A DNA stretch of 64,000 bases from Lunularia cruciata. Its lineage: Eukaryota > Streptophyta > Marchantiopsida > Lunulariales > Lunulariaceae. The position numbers and the translations under genes were made by a program. The notes under the pieces are model-generated. The model did no database searches. It was given only the letters and a program-made list of their open reading frames with translations, and was not told where the DNA came from. This document shows, piece by piece, positions 23,050 through 34,540 of this stretch (positions are counted from its first letter, which is position 1; each line of letters opens with the position of its first letter). The stretch is from the NCBI GenBank assembly GCA_948567375.1, contig OX419756.1, forward strand, positions 36,062,552-36,126,551. The letters run 5' to 3'.

Positions 23050-24475
23050 ATGGCTACTTTTACAAATCCAAGAAAGGCCTATAATGTACTGAAGTGTAAG
23101 TCAGGTCATCAATGTCAGCAGGAGGTCCACCTTCACAATTGCACCATGTTTGAGGACAAGCTTGGAAAAGTGAGTTCAGAGATGGGAGTCATGGAGAATA
23201 GAGGTGCCAAATTTAAGATTGCCAAGTATGATGGATGCTCCAATTATCTCCTATGGGCGCGTCATGCTCAAGGCATGCTCAAGGCCAAAGGTTTTGGGAA
23301 ATTGCTAAGACCAAAGACTTATTTGATGTCAGAGAATGATTGGAATGACATGCAAGAGATAGTTGTACACACAATAGTTTCCATCTACAACTACATGTCA
23401 TAAAGCAATTGGGTGAGTACAAGGACTAAATTACTCTTTTTGATGAGCTAGAACAAAAGTACCATCAAAAAGAGTTATCAAATCATCTCTACACATCCAT
23501 GAAGCTGATGAGCTTCAAGATGAAGGACAATAGGACCAAGATACAAGATCATATTGACACCTTCAATGATATTGTTGTGGATTTGCAGGATCTTGGAGAG
23601 GACCTAAGTGATGAGAGAAAGGCTCTCTACTTGTTGAGTTCTCTTCCTACATCCTACCAATTCTTGTCACAAGTGTTACTACATCGTGATAGGAAGACCA
23701 TCACCTACAATGAGATGGTGAGTGCGTTGTTAACAGATGATCTTTAACAAAGATAATATTACCTCCTCAATCCTCAACTCCTTCAAGAATAGTGTTGAAT
23801 GTAAATCATAGAAGGACTCAAAAGTGAACAAATGGTGGGAGTAGAGATCTAAGACTAGATCTTGGTCTAGGAAGAGATCCTAATACTGTAAGACTGTGGT
23901 TTATTGGAAGTATGGCAAAGCTAGTCACCTCAAGAGAGATTGTCATGGGAAAGTAGTCAAGCCTTCTTCAATAAATGTGACAAAAGACAAGGAAGAAGAA
24001 GAGGACAACCTGCTTGATGACGACTATGCTTTATGATGCCAATGGTATGCACTTTGCACTTCATTTCAAAAAAGAGAGATGAATGGATTCTAGATTGTGC
24101 TTGTACATACCATATGTGTTATAGAAGAGAGTTATTTAGTTCTTACTCGGTATCAAATGGTCCAATTTTGATGGGAATGATCATCCTTGTTGAATTGTAG
24201 GCATTGGATCTGTTAAGATTCAAATGTTTGATGGTCTTGTGCACACATTGATTAATTTCAAGGCACATCCTTGACATGAGGAAGAACTTGATATCTCTTT
24301 GCATGTTAGACACAAGTGGTCATCAATGGGAAGTAGTTGATGGTGTACTTTGAGTCATGGCTAGGAGAAAATCCATCTTGAAGGGACATAGGCACAAGAA
24401 TCTTTATGTACTAGAAGGCAACACTATTTGTGGAGAAGCTCATGCTATAGATCTCATGATATGATTGACTACTTG
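23050..24475 (+). pseudogene. Ty1/copia gag-protease, 5' half of split element
   Basis: The frame at 23050-23403 has KIAKYDGCSNYLLWARHAQG, typical of the copia gag N-terminus. 23499-23747 encodes the UBN2-type part (LQDLGEDLSDERKALYLLSS, LPTSYQF). A zinc knuckle follows near 23890-23940 (YWKYGKASHLKRDC, its first Cys pair damaged), then a decayed protease near 24080-24130 (DCACTYHM). Several stops and shifts separate these. The coding continuity breaks at 24475, where a Ty3 element is inserted, and resumes at 29910. Confidence 0.75.
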
Positions 24476-25209
24476 TGTAATACCAAGAGCTAGCCATATG
24501 ATCTAGATGTGAAATTTGGTTGGTAACATCTAGAATGATGTTATACATGATGGTCAAAATAGATCAAATAGAAGTATCACCAAAAGAGTACTTCTACTAA
24601 TAGAGCAGAAACTAAAATAGACTTGAGAACCTTAGAACCAATAGCTAGACATGATTTAAAGGTGAGAATTGGTTTGGTAACATCTGGAAGGATGTTACAC
24701 ATGATGGAATAAATAGATCAGAAAGAGGTATCACCAAAAGGTGACTTCTACTAATAGAGTAGGAACCAAAATATACCTAAAATCTTTGAAGGCAATTTTG
24801 GAGGCCTAAACGGATGAATTAGGCCTAAAAAATGTGCATATGCTCCCCCCCTCCAAGAGAGGAAAGGTTGGCCATCCCTCCCCCCTGTTTTGTCTCATCA
24901 AGAGCTTTCCAACAATACCTTACGTGATTTTGAGACTCCTACAAGAAGATTCCCTAAAGGATTCCCTCTGGTCAAAGCTTGTTTGACCAACCAGATAGGA
25001 CCTAGACTAACATGTCACCCATCCAAGTAAGTAATCCAAGGGTAGAGCTTGCTAAAATGTCAACTATCTGTGTGCCTAATCCTATGGTGGAGCTTCTTTG
25101 GAGGAGATCCTCTTTGTCTATATAATAAAGAGAAGGTGCTCCTTTGGGGCACCAAATGTTGAGTGTGCAATCTGTGTTTTCTCTCTTCTCTTGTCCTCGG
25201 AGTATTACA
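24476..25209 (+). repeat. 5' LTR of chromovirus
   Basis: A 734-bp LTR matching 29192-29909. It contains an internal tandem duplication: about 24509-24630 and 24661-24781 share the TTGGTAACATCT-GAA-GATGTTA block and the TATCACCAAAAG block. A TATA-like TATATAATAAAG lies at about 25118-25129. Confidence 0.85.
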
Positions 25210-25210
25210 A

Positions 25211-25221
25211 TGGTATCAAAG
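25211..25221 (+). promoter_or_regulatory. Primer binding site of chromovirus
   Basis: TGGTATCAAAG begins one base after the LTR end. The plant initiator tRNA-Met site is TGGTATCAGAGC, so this is that site with one visible change. Confidence 0.8.
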
Positions 25222-25879
25222 TGAGTGTCTTAGTCCAAGAGAGTGGATCACCCATCTTGGAAGAGCACAAACTACTAAAACTGAGTAATTTGAGGTGGAG
25301 AACATAGAGTAATTGCTAGACTTAGGAAGAACTTTAGAGAGCAGATGGGATGGATGCACCAGGAGGACAATTTCCCGCACCTAGCTTTCCATTCCCAAAT
25401 CCATTCCACATCAAGGTTATGTACATCCAAAATGAGCAAATGAGGGTATCTCTAGTTTATCACTTTGGCGCACAATTCATGGATAGTGTGATGAACTCAC
25501 CAAACCCGGTGATTCTACCTGTGGTGATATATGACAGAGAGTGGGATTTGACAATCTACATTTTATTATGATAATATGGATGTGAATGTCCCAAATCCTC
25601 TCCCTTTCAACACTCAAGTAGAAATCCGTTATGTAGTGAGACCGAAAGTGATGTTTAGAGATTTTGTGGTTAGGAATTTTGGTGAGGAGTATTATCAATG
25701 AGTGATAGCTTCTAAGGTACTAATGGTAGTTCCAATAGTTTGTGCACCTTCCAGAGTGATCATATTGACTTTGTATCTAAGTAGATATTAACAATTGAGT
25801 GTTGAGGATCTTGGATCCGCAATTGCAAGAGTTGGTGCAAGGAATGCAAGGAATGTTGAATGAATTTTGAGAGATTAAG

Positions 25880-26900
25880 ATGACCATGGAGACATTACAA
25901 AGTCAAGTGCAAATCCTCAAGAACAATCAACCCATGCAAGAAGAAGAGCCATCTCAAAACCCAGTACTTGCGACTGAAGTACTTGGAGAGGCACTTGTGC
26001 CTACTAACCCTATCAACAATGAAACCACATTGCTACTCCGGATGAAGAAGACCTGCAACATTGAGCCTTACAAGGTGCAGCGTATGATGGGAGTAGTGGA
26101 AAATTAGATCTCAAGAATGAATCGATATTTCTGATTGTTCTCAATAAAGATCATGAAGCATGTTGCAGGTGTGTTTGCATGTGGGTACTTGACCGATAAA
26201 GCCCTCACATGGTATGATGCTTGGGAATAATCCATGTTGGCAGAGAAAAGGGAGGTCACGTGGACAACAATGCAAGAAGGATTGCTGAAGAATTTCCAAT
26301 TGGTGGATTCTGTGCAGATGGCTTGAACCCAACTATGGAGATTGAGACAAAAGAATAGCTTACAAGAGTATGTGGAGGCATTTTTGGATCTACAAGTTGC
26401 AATAACCGACATGAGTCCAGCAGAGGCTCTTGACAATTTCAAACAAGGGTTAAAGGAGCGGATTTGCCAAGAAGTTATGGTGCAAAATCCTTGCAGGGTA
26501 CTTGAAGCCATTGCTTGTGCGCAAAGAAATAGTAGGAGCATTGGGTGGAGGTGAAGGAGTAGTTCCACCTCAACATTATTGGGCATAAATGCCACACATG
26601 GGTGAACCACTACTCATGGAATTGGGCAACCTTTGATTTTGAGATCGAGGAGCACGACCGCTTCAAGGAGAGCATGGACAGGTAGAAGAACAAAGAGATG
26701 GAGTCCCACGAGGAGAAGGAACTCAAGAAGAACAACGTCATTGTTACAATTGTGGTCGTATTGGGCACATATCTACCAGCTATTGCACTTGTTTCCTTAG
26801 AGGCCCTTGGCCTTTGTAGAGGCAATCTTTGAACAACGTGGAGAGGCACATTGAAGAGGAGGAGGTGGAAATCACTTTGGAAAATGAAGATTGCTAGTAA
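25880..26900 (+). pseudogene. Chromovirus gag remnant
   Basis: Broken frames carry gag-like pieces: a coiled stretch at 25880-26107, then the capsid-like part around 26342-26554 (QEYVEAFLDLQVAITDMSPA, EALDNFKQGLKERI). A CCHC knuckle is readable near 26735-26770 (CYNCGRIGHIS). Stops at 26105 and near 26555 interrupt it. Confidence 0.65.
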
Positions 26901-26996
26901 ATGTACCTCACGGGCCTTACTGGCTCAATAAGGAAGAAGAGAAGCAAGAGAAGGAAGAAGACTAATGCGCAAAGATCCCAAAGTGCAACCTCATAA

Positions 26997-27368
26997 TTGA
27001 TTGTTGTGAATGGAGTCCTAGAAGGCAATCAAGTGAGAGTATTAATTGATCTGGGAGCAACAAAGAATTTCTTATCTTGCTCTGTTGCAATAAGATTGGG
27101 AATGGATCTAGAGAGAGATAAGAATGAAGAAGTAGAGTTGCCTAACGGGCAAACAAAGAGGATTAAATCATTACCTAGATGGGTAACACTCTCTATAGGA
27201 GAATATCAGGAAGCAATTTGGTGGCGAGTGATACAATTAGCTTGTTATGATGCAATCTTAGGCATGCCATGGATGGAGCATTACAACCCTATGGTAGATT
27301 GGAGGAAGAAAGTAGTGAGAACCTACCAATGGTCAATCATTGGGGTTAAAGAAAAATCACCCAAGTAG
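26997..27368 (+). pseudogene. Chromovirus aspartic protease
   Basis: The frame has the retropepsin layout with VRVLIDLGATKNFLS, where the catalytic D-S/T-G reads DLG (the middle residue is changed), then a hydrophobic strand and DAILGMPW, the usual second half. It ends at a TAG at 27366-27368. It would process the gag-pol product. Confidence 0.75.
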
Positions 27369-27479
27369 GATCTGCCTCTATATGTCATAGGGACGACAAC
27401 TATCTGTAAGACCGATAGATGTTTCATGGGTCTAATAAGAGAAGTCTAGAGTGCACAACTCAATGGACAAGTTCTTGAG

Positions 27480-27940
27480 AAATTGAAGGCTATGGAAGAT
27501 GAATTTCAAGATATCTTTTGCGATGATCTACCCTCAGGATTACCACCAAAAAGGAGAGTAGATTATAAAATTGAGACACTCTTGGGGAAAACACCTCCTT
27601 GTAAGGCCCCATATCGCCTATCACCTCATGAGTTGGAAGAGTGTAAGACTTAAATTGAGGAGATGCTACAAAAGGAGTACATCCAACCTAGCATATCACC
27701 ATATGAGGCTCCTGTCTTGTTTGTGAAGAAGAAGGAGGGTACAATGCGCATGTGCATTGACTATCAAGGTCTCAATCAACAAACAATGAAGAACAAATAC
27801 CCCCTTACCTTGCACGGATGACCTGTTTGATCAACTCCATGGAGCAAGATACTTCACCAAATTGGACTTGTGGTTACAATCAAATCCAAATTGCAGAGGA
27901 GGATGTGTATAAAACTGCCCTTCAAACTAGGTATGGCCAT
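27480..27940 (+). pseudogene. Chromovirus RT, N-terminal half only
   Basis: Readable pieces: PHELEECKT, then [16 protein letters not shown] and [20 protein letters not shown] (fingers). A frameshift follows near 27815, then remnants of the motif around KLDL and Y-Q-I-I. The sequence jumps at about 27945 from an RT motif (KTA-QTRYGH) directly to the start of integrase, so the Y-x-DD active site, thumb and RNase H are absent. Confidence 0.7.
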
Positions 27941-27945
27941 TGGTA

Positions 27946-29178
27946 GGTCCAATGCCATTACTATTGGCCCAAGATGAGCAACAATGTGATGGACTATGTG
28001 CACAATTGCCTACTTTGTCAACGGAACAAAACTTCTAATTAAGCTCCTGCAAGGCTCCTTCAACCTCTCTCCACGCCTACCCAATGTTAGGAACAAGTGA
28101 GTATGGATCTCGTCTGTGAATTACCCAAGATCACCTCAAGGTTTGACTCCATTATGGTCTTTGTGGACTAGCTCAGCAAAGTGATTCATGTACGCCCTAC
28201 TACCAAGGATGCGACCGCCCCACAACTAGCTCAATTATACTTAGATGCAGTCTTCTCTCACCATGGATTGTCTAGAGTACTTATCACCAATAGAGGCACT
28301 CAATTCACCAGTTTGTCTTGGCAAACACTCTTTGGTTTCTTCAAAACCAAGTTGGCCATGTCCACAACTTACCACCCACAAACAAATGGCCAAATAGAGC
28401 GGGCTAATCGCATGATTCAAGACATGTTACGCGGCTTCACCTTAAAAGAGCAAGAGAGGTGGGACACCCTACTCTCGTTGGTGGAATTCACTTACAACAA
28501 TTTAGTGAATGCATCCACCTAGGTCACTCTGTTCTTCCTCATGTATGGTGAGCATCCCTTCACACCTTCTAGCTTGATGAAGATCCATCCAATGGCTACC
28601 AAGGTCGATGCAATCAACACATTTGTTTCTAAAATCCAACACGGTGTGGAGAGCACCAAGCATAGATTATAGATTGCACAAACTCGACAAAAGTAGTATG
28701 TTGATGCACACCGTAGGCACATGGAGTTCAATGTTGGGGATCAAGTGTGGCTATCAACAACTAACCTCACATTAGTTGGACCTTGTAAGCTCAGACCTTG
28801 TTATTTGGGCCTTTCTTGATTCTTCGTCGCATCGGCGCTGTGGCCTATCACCTTGAGCTACCACCACACATGAAGATCCATCCAATGTTCCATGTTTCCC
28901 TACTATGTAGATATGCTCTCTGATCAGGTCAGGGTCATTCCTCACAAGACATTCAACCTTGTCCGACACTCATTGATGGCATAGAGGAATATGAAGTGGA
29001 GCATATTCTCCAAAAATGCATGCATGGTACTCGCTATTTGCATGTGGAATATCTAGTACAATGGAAAGGTTACCTCCTCTATGAAGCAACATGGGAGCCC
29101 GCTGCCAATTTGACACATGCACCGGTGTTGGTGCAAGCATTTGAGCAACAATTGCACAACAAGGACGTTACGTCGTAA
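27946..29178 (+). pseudogene. Chromovirus integrase and chromodomain
   Basis: YYWPKM and CLLCQRNK mark the HHCC end. The core has MDLVCELP and FVD, then LITNRGTQFTS (D to N at the second catalytic Asp) and YHPQTNGQIERANRM. The last part, 28981-29178, is a chromodomain (YEVEHIL, HVEYLVQWKGY, EATWEP), which in this clade can guide integration to marked chromatin. Stops lie near 28040, 28171 and 28520. Confidence 0.8.
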
Positions 29179-29191
29179 AAGGAGTGAGGTC

Positions 29192-29909
29192 TGTAATACC
29201 AAGAGCTAGCCATATAATCTAGATGTGAAATTTGGTTTGGTAACATCTAGAATGATGTTATACATGATGGTCAAAATAGATCAAATAGAAGTATCACCAA
29301 AAGAGTACTTCTACTAATAGAGCAGAAACTAAAATAGACTTGAGAACCTTAGAACCAATAGCTAGACATGATTTAAAGGTGAGAATTGGTTTGGTAACCT
29401 CTGGAAAATATTACACATGATGGAATAAATAGATCAGAAAGAGGTATTACCAAAAGGAGACTCCTACTAATAGAATAGGAACCAAAATATACCTAAAATC
29501 TTTGAAGGCAATTTTGGAGGCCTAAACGGATGAATTAGGCCTAAAAAATGTGCTGAATCCCCCCTCCAATAAAGGAAAGCTGGCCTTCCTTCCCCCCTAT
29601 TTTGTCTCATTGAGAGCTTTCCAATGGTACCTTACGTGATTCTAAGACTCCTATAGGAAGATTCCCTCCGGTCAAAGCTTGTTTGACTAACCAGATATGA
29701 CCTAGACCGACATGTCACCCATCCAAGTAAGTAATCCAAAGGTGGAGCTTGCTGACATGTCACCTATCTATGTGTCTAATCCTATGGTGGAGCTTCCTTG
29801 GAGGAGATCCTCTTTGTCTATATAATAAAGAGAAGGTGCTCCTTTGGGGCACCAAATGTTGAGTGTGTAATCCGTGTTTTCTCTCTTCTCTTGTCCTCAA
29901 AGTATTACA
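29192..29909 (+). repeat. 3' LTR of chromovirus
   Basis: A 718-bp partner of 24476-25209, preceded by a purine-rich tract (AAAAGGAGTGAGG). The internal tandem duplication is present here too, so it predates the insertion. Confidence 0.85.
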
Positions 29910-31798
29910 ACTAGTGGCATTTAAGACTAGGTCACATTAGTGAGAAGAGCATGTCTATTCTTTGCAAGAAAGGTGTTACTTCTACACTATGGTCTAGTGG
30001 TTTAGAATTCTATGAGCATTGTGTACTAGGGAAGTAGTATCGGACTACTTTTGGCATTGGAACTCATAGTTCCAAAGAAATTCTTGACTATATACATAGT
30101 GACACATGGGGCCCATCTCCTACTCCTTCACATTTTAGAAAGCTATACTATGTATCTTTCATCAATGATTATTTGAGGTGTGTATGGATTTATTACCTAC
30201 ATCAGAAGTTGGAGGTCTTTGTCTTTTTCAAGAAGTGGAAAACCCAAGTTGAGACTCAGACTAGTAAGAAAGTGAGATTTTTACAATCAAATAATGGTGA
30301 GCAATACACTTCTGAAGAATTTGATGTGTATTTTCAACAAGAGATATAACTCACCATCTCACTATAGTATATACTCCACAATAGAATGGTGTTGCTGACC
30401 GGCTCAATCAAACACTATTGGAGCAGATGAGGAGTATGTTGAGCCAATCAAGTTTATGACATGTGTTTTGGGTTGAAGCTGTCAAGACTACAACACACTT
30501 AGTAAATCTTTCTCCTTCTAATGCGATTCATTACATGACACTGTTCAAGATGAGGCACAAATGGCTTGCAGATTACAATTGTTTGATAGTTTTTGGATGT
30601 AACACATATCTTCTCATACCCAAAGACAACAGATCTAAGTTAGATCTTACTTCCAAGAAATGTGTATTTCTTTGCTACTAGAGTGGTGTGAAGGGTTATA
30701 GGTTGTGGGATCCATTCACATGTAAATTGATTGTTAATAGAGATATTTCGTTAATGAGTCTAGATTATTGACCAATGAAGAGAAAGCCCCCACTACTTAT
30801 ACTAACAAGGGTAAATCTCCTCTAAATATTTTTGAGGTAGAGATTACTTATGATGGTTTTTATGATGAGTCACAAGGAAGTGCTCCCATAGAGGAGCAAG
30901 TTCTCCAAGGGCATGAGGAGATTGGTGAACCTTAACACTTGTCAACATAGGAAGATCAAGTAGAGTCATGAATAAGGAGGAAATCTAGACACTCTATTTG
31001 TACTCCTAAATAATATGGAAAATGGGCAAATTCAACATAATTAGGAGATGAGGATATCTCTCTTGATGATGATGATGGTATGCATTTGATCTTGGAAGAA
31101 GGAGAACCTTCTTCATACCATGAGACTCTAGCTTTGATGGACAAGCCTAAGTGGAATCCAGCAATGCAGAGAGAGATGCAATCATTGATTGACAACAAGA
31201 TTTGGGAGTTAGTGAAGCTTCTAAAACATCAACAACTCGTGGATAGTAAGTGGGTTTACAAACTAAAAGATAGTCCCACTGATGGAGAAAAGAAGATCTA
31301 CAAGGCCAGGTTGGTGTCCAAGGGCTTCACATAGGAAAAAGGTGTGGATTACAATGAGGTCTACTCTCCAGTTGCTAAGTATACCACTATTTGCTTATTG
31401 TGGGTACTTGTGACTTTCTATGGTCTTGTCTTAGATGAAATGGATGTTATCATTGCTTTCCTCTATGGAAATTTAGATGCAGTGATCTGCATGAGATACC
31501 CTAAGGGCTTTGTGAAGAAAAGCCAAGAGGATATGGTTTGCAGGTTGCTAAAATCCTTATATGATTGAAGCAAGCCCCTAGACAATGGAAAAAATGGTTT
31601 GATGATTTCTTGAGGTCACAAGGATTTAAACGGAGTATGTTTGATCCTTGTGTATATATGAAAAGGTGAGTAATGAAGTCTTTGGCTTCATTATTCTGGT
31701 ACTCTATATCAATGACATGCTTATTGCATCTAAGAACAAAACTGATGTTGATAAGCTCAAAGCTCTCTTGAGTTTTGAGTTTAGAATGAAAGATCTTG
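29910..31798 (+). pseudogene. Ty1/copia integrase and RT, 3' part of split element
   Basis: Continues the element interrupted at 24475. The HHCC knuckle remains near 29910-30030 (LGHISEKSM in an eroded frame). Integrase core remnants run to about 30700 (SNNGEQYTSEEF). RT runs 31080-31798: W-PAM-REM near 31150, KWVYKL, YKARLVSKGFT, DYNEVYSPVAK, and the active site as LYINDML, where the first Asp of YVDD has become Asn. RT stops abruptly after FRMKDL at 31798, where the old family-1 element begins. The rest of copia must lie beyond the window. Confidence 0.8.
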
Positions 31799-31905
31799 TG
31801 TCATGTATATATACATCGTTACACAACCTATATTGTTGTCAACATCACACACTATAGAAGCACAAATCACATATTAGTCATACATGGACTCTAAAGTACC
31901 ACAAT
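31799..31905 (-). repeat. Family-1 terminal repeat A, old copy
   Basis: The outermost 3' repeat, 107 bp, ending TGACA on the element strand. It is the same length as the A repeat of the young copy and abuts copia RT sequence. Confidence 0.8.
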
Positions 31906-32339
31906 AATCAGTTCATTTATGCAACTCAAATCATACTCAATTAGATCAGTACTTGATCTATCACTCAATAATCTATCAACAACTAGGCATTGATTATAAT
32001 CAAGCTATACCCACTATGGCTAAGAGAATCCAGGTGATGCTTGCTGGCCTTTGTCCGCCATAGCCAGGAACTTGAAAACTCAAGATCAGAAAAGTGAGCT
32101 CTTTGGAGCTACACTTCAAAAGTATACCCTCTGAACTTGAGCTAGGTCTCAAACCCTAACGGTCTCGTTGACAACACACCCAATGGTGCAAATGGTGCAA
32201 GTAACAATGGGTCCCACCATGTAGTCAATACCTTGAACATGAAAGTGACCTATGAGTAATTACCAAAATACTCTTGACTACCAGCACTACTACTCCAAAG
32301 TCCAAGAAATCTAGGTGTGACGCTACAAATGGTGTGATA
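31906..32339 (-). repeat. Family-1 terminal repeat B (3' copy), old element
   Basis: About 434 bp, matching the 448-bp B repeat of the young copy across its length. The element's own 5' copy of B would be beyond the window. Confidence 0.8.
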
Positions 32340-32341
32340 AT

Positions 32342-32437
32342 TGTCATGCATATATACTTGGCTACACAACATACATCATTATCAACATCACACACTATAG
32401 AAGCACAACTCACACATAAGTCACACATGGATTCTAA
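32342..32437 (-). repeat. Family-1 repeat A', old element
   Basis: Second copy of A on the inner side of B, separated from it by the 2 bases AT. Its inner end has lost about 14 bases relative to the young copy. Confidence 0.8.
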
Positions 32438-32609
32438 CTCCCTAGCTAGAGGTTAGGTCTCTTTAACTCCAAATAGCCATCTACTCTAAGTATATGGTAT
32501 ACCCTATGGTAGGCAAAAGATCATGAGGCCGGGTGCTATCAAGCCCCTTTGTTAGTTGTATGTCTACAATCTATACCATATAAAGGATGAACTAGCTATA
32601 GGTCAAGTA

Positions 32610-32750
32610 TATCTAGGACATAACCATTGTCCCTAAGGAACCATTGTGAGAGGAGGATTCATACATGCTATATGCCATCCTCTCAAATAGCTATCACACA
32701 CTAACATAGTAGTAGCTCCAAGAGAAGAGCCGTATAACATACACCGCAAG
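32610..32750 (-). pseudogene. PHD finger remnant of old family-1 element
   Basis: Reading the minus strand gives LRCML, then MLVCDS, RGWHIACM-PPL and GQWLCPR, collinear with the intact finger at 35268-35412. Several zinc-binding Cys now read Tyr, and one Gln codon is TAG. The finger was therefore already part of the family before the old copy inserted. Confidence 0.75.
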
Positions 32751-33355
32751 CCTACACGTACAAGTGCAAGCTTGGGTTCATAATACCATCAATGTTTGGG
32801 AGGTAGCATAGCGCACAATTATGCACATGATCCTTCCAAACAACACCATCACATCCTTCCAACACAAGGACTCTAGATGGAAAAACCTCATGCACTCTCA
32901 AGATAGTGCGGCCTATAGAAACATCAAGTATCATCAGTGTTGTCGGCTATAGACATACATAGTTACTTGGATGAAATTGACAAATTGAGGGTGATAGCAT
33001 AGCATAAGGTACAACCTCCTCCTCAAATGATAGCATAGCATAAGGTATCCCTATGCTAAGTAATCACAAAGTTCTCAAAGGCCGTTGGCATCACTATCAG
33101 AAAGATCTCTACCTGTTGAGAACATGCGCTCATCCATACATCTAAATCATCTAAGTCTGACACTACAATAGTATCTTGACAAATGGCTGTAGGTAAATTT
33201 GGATCTTGTCTATAGAGTAGAATGTTAGAAGAGAAGGATACTAAGGAGGCTTGCCAACTGAACTAATAGCCCAAGGCCAACCAAGGTAACTAAAGACCCC
33301 AATCTCTCAAGTGGCCTCTCTGCAAACCATACTTTTGTAATCCTTTCTTCATTGT

Positions 33356-33950
33356 CTAAACCACTTTCTTTGCTAAGCCATCTGCCTCAAGGTGATTTTG
33401 GGAGGTAGTATGATGATCAATCAAAGCCTTGTCACACAAGACTTGAAACTCCCCCAAGGACTCTATACCTTGATCAATTAAAACCTCAATTGGTGCACCA
33501 AAATGAGTTAGAACCCGATTTGGAAATGAGTAAGTTGTCCCTTCACTAGACTTGTCAAGAAGTGCCACCAGCTCAAATCCACTTGGAGAAGTGTTCTACC
33601 ATCACCAAAATGTACCAATGATGTCTCACAATCAATGGTAAAGGTCCAACAAAGTCCAAACTCCAACGGTAACCCAATCCCATAATAGGTAATGGGTGTA
33701 ACTTTGGCATAGGAGCATTAAATAATGCTCTAACTTGGTCACAAACCACACATCTTGCAACAAAGTAATGTATATCAATCTGCATACCACACCACCAATA
33801 ATGACTATGGAGCAAGCTATATGTGCACTTTACTCCAAAATGTCCTAGTTCCTCATGAGCATGATGGACCAATTGTGATCTTTGAGATGGAAGTGGTACT
33901 ACTTGTACTCTACCATCTTCCCATACATACAAAAGGTGTATGCCCTCCAA
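33356..33950 (-). pseudogene. Integrase of old family-1 element
   Basis: 33950-33573 carries the HHCC part (HAHEELGHFGVK, CVVCDQVRA) and the first catalytic Asp (WSLDFVGPLP). 33568-33356 carries the second Asp (VLIDQGIESLG) and the region leading to the catalytic Glu (HLEADGLAKK, where Glu reads Lys). A frameshift near 33570 separates the two. The family is Ty3-type DDE integrase. Confidence 0.8.
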
Positions 33951-34126
33951 TCTAATTTTTTTGGCATACTAAAGAATACAATCTCTCTCCTTGGCCCCAA
34001 TTGTGCCATCCACAACACAAGTGCAAAGATGGTCCATCACTAAGACATCATCATAAATGTCTCGTTGAATTGTACCACTATCTTCACTCTTTGGATCTAT
34101 GGTCTTAATAACTCCTCTTGTATGCA

Positions 34127-34433
34127 CTAAGAGAGATACCACCAAAGCCTAAAAAATATACAAAGTAAGGTAGATGCATGCCAACCTGACACCATCTCCT
34201 CATCTATCTCACCATGCCAACGTGCTCCGGTCTGATCTTGTTGGTTGGGACATGGGTTTCTACTCAACCCATCTACATCATAGTTCACCACTCCAGGTCT
34301 ATGAATAACCATTGAATCATACTCTTGCAAAATCAGAGCCCATCGTGCAAGCTTCCTTGAAAGCTTGTCAGACTCCATCAACCACTTGAATGGCTGATGA
34401 TCAATGATGAGAATAAAAGGGTTGCCAAATAGG
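34127..34433 (-). pseudogene. RNase H end of old family-1 element
   Basis: Encodes DHQPFKWLMESDKLSRKLAR and W-LILQEYDSMVIHRPG, the C-terminal RNase H of Ty3 elements. Its N-terminal half continues at 44345-44455 on the other side of the young insertion. Confidence 0.8.
34430..34433. other. Target-site duplication TAGG (left)
   Basis: TAGG precedes the young family-1 element here and follows it at 44345-44348. The empty site can be read in the homologous RNase H of the young copy (CCAAATAGGTAACAT at about 37070), which has TAGG once. A 5-bp reading (TAGGT) is possible if the element starts one base later. Confidence 0.8.
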
Positions 34434-34540
34434 TGTCATGCGTATATACATCGCTACACAACATACATCGCTGTCAACATCATACACTATAAAAGCACAA
34501 CTCACACATAAGTCATACATAGACTCTAAAGTGCCACAAT
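34434..34540 (-). repeat. Family-1 terminal repeat A (outer 3' end)
   Basis: 107 bp, nearly identical to A' at 34991-35097 (TGTCATGCG versus TGTCGTGCG is the only difference I noticed). It forms the extreme 3' end of the element. No copy is found at the 5' end. Confidence 0.88.

Larger units (their letters stand above)
24476..29909 (+). mobile_element. Chromodomain Ty3 element (chromovirus), internally deleted
   Basis: Bounded by direct LTRs starting TGTAATACC and ending AGTATTACA, with 5-base flanks ACTTG (left) and ACTAG (right), a probable target-site duplication with one mismatch. It carries a tRNA-Met-type primer site, gag, protease, the first half of RT, integrase and chromodomain. It sits inside the copia element between its protease and integrase. 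The catalytic RT core and RNase H are missing, so it is a deletion derivative. Confidence 0.85.
31799..34433 (-). mobile_element. Old family-1 element, 3' part (terminal repeats, PHD, integrase, RNase H end)
   Basis: Minus-strand element inserted in the copia RT. From its 3' end inward: repeat A (31799-31905), B (31906-32339), A' (32342-32437), PHD remnant, GPY/F-like region, integrase, RNase H. It ends in RNase H at 34433, where the young copy is inserted, and resumes at 44345. It is clearly more eroded than the young copy but collinear with it. Confidence 0.85.

Noticed and set aside
31799-34433. A second, separate integrase-bearing element left of the young copy
   Set aside because: Its RNase H break continues exactly at 44345, so it is the 3' part of the old copy and not an independent element.
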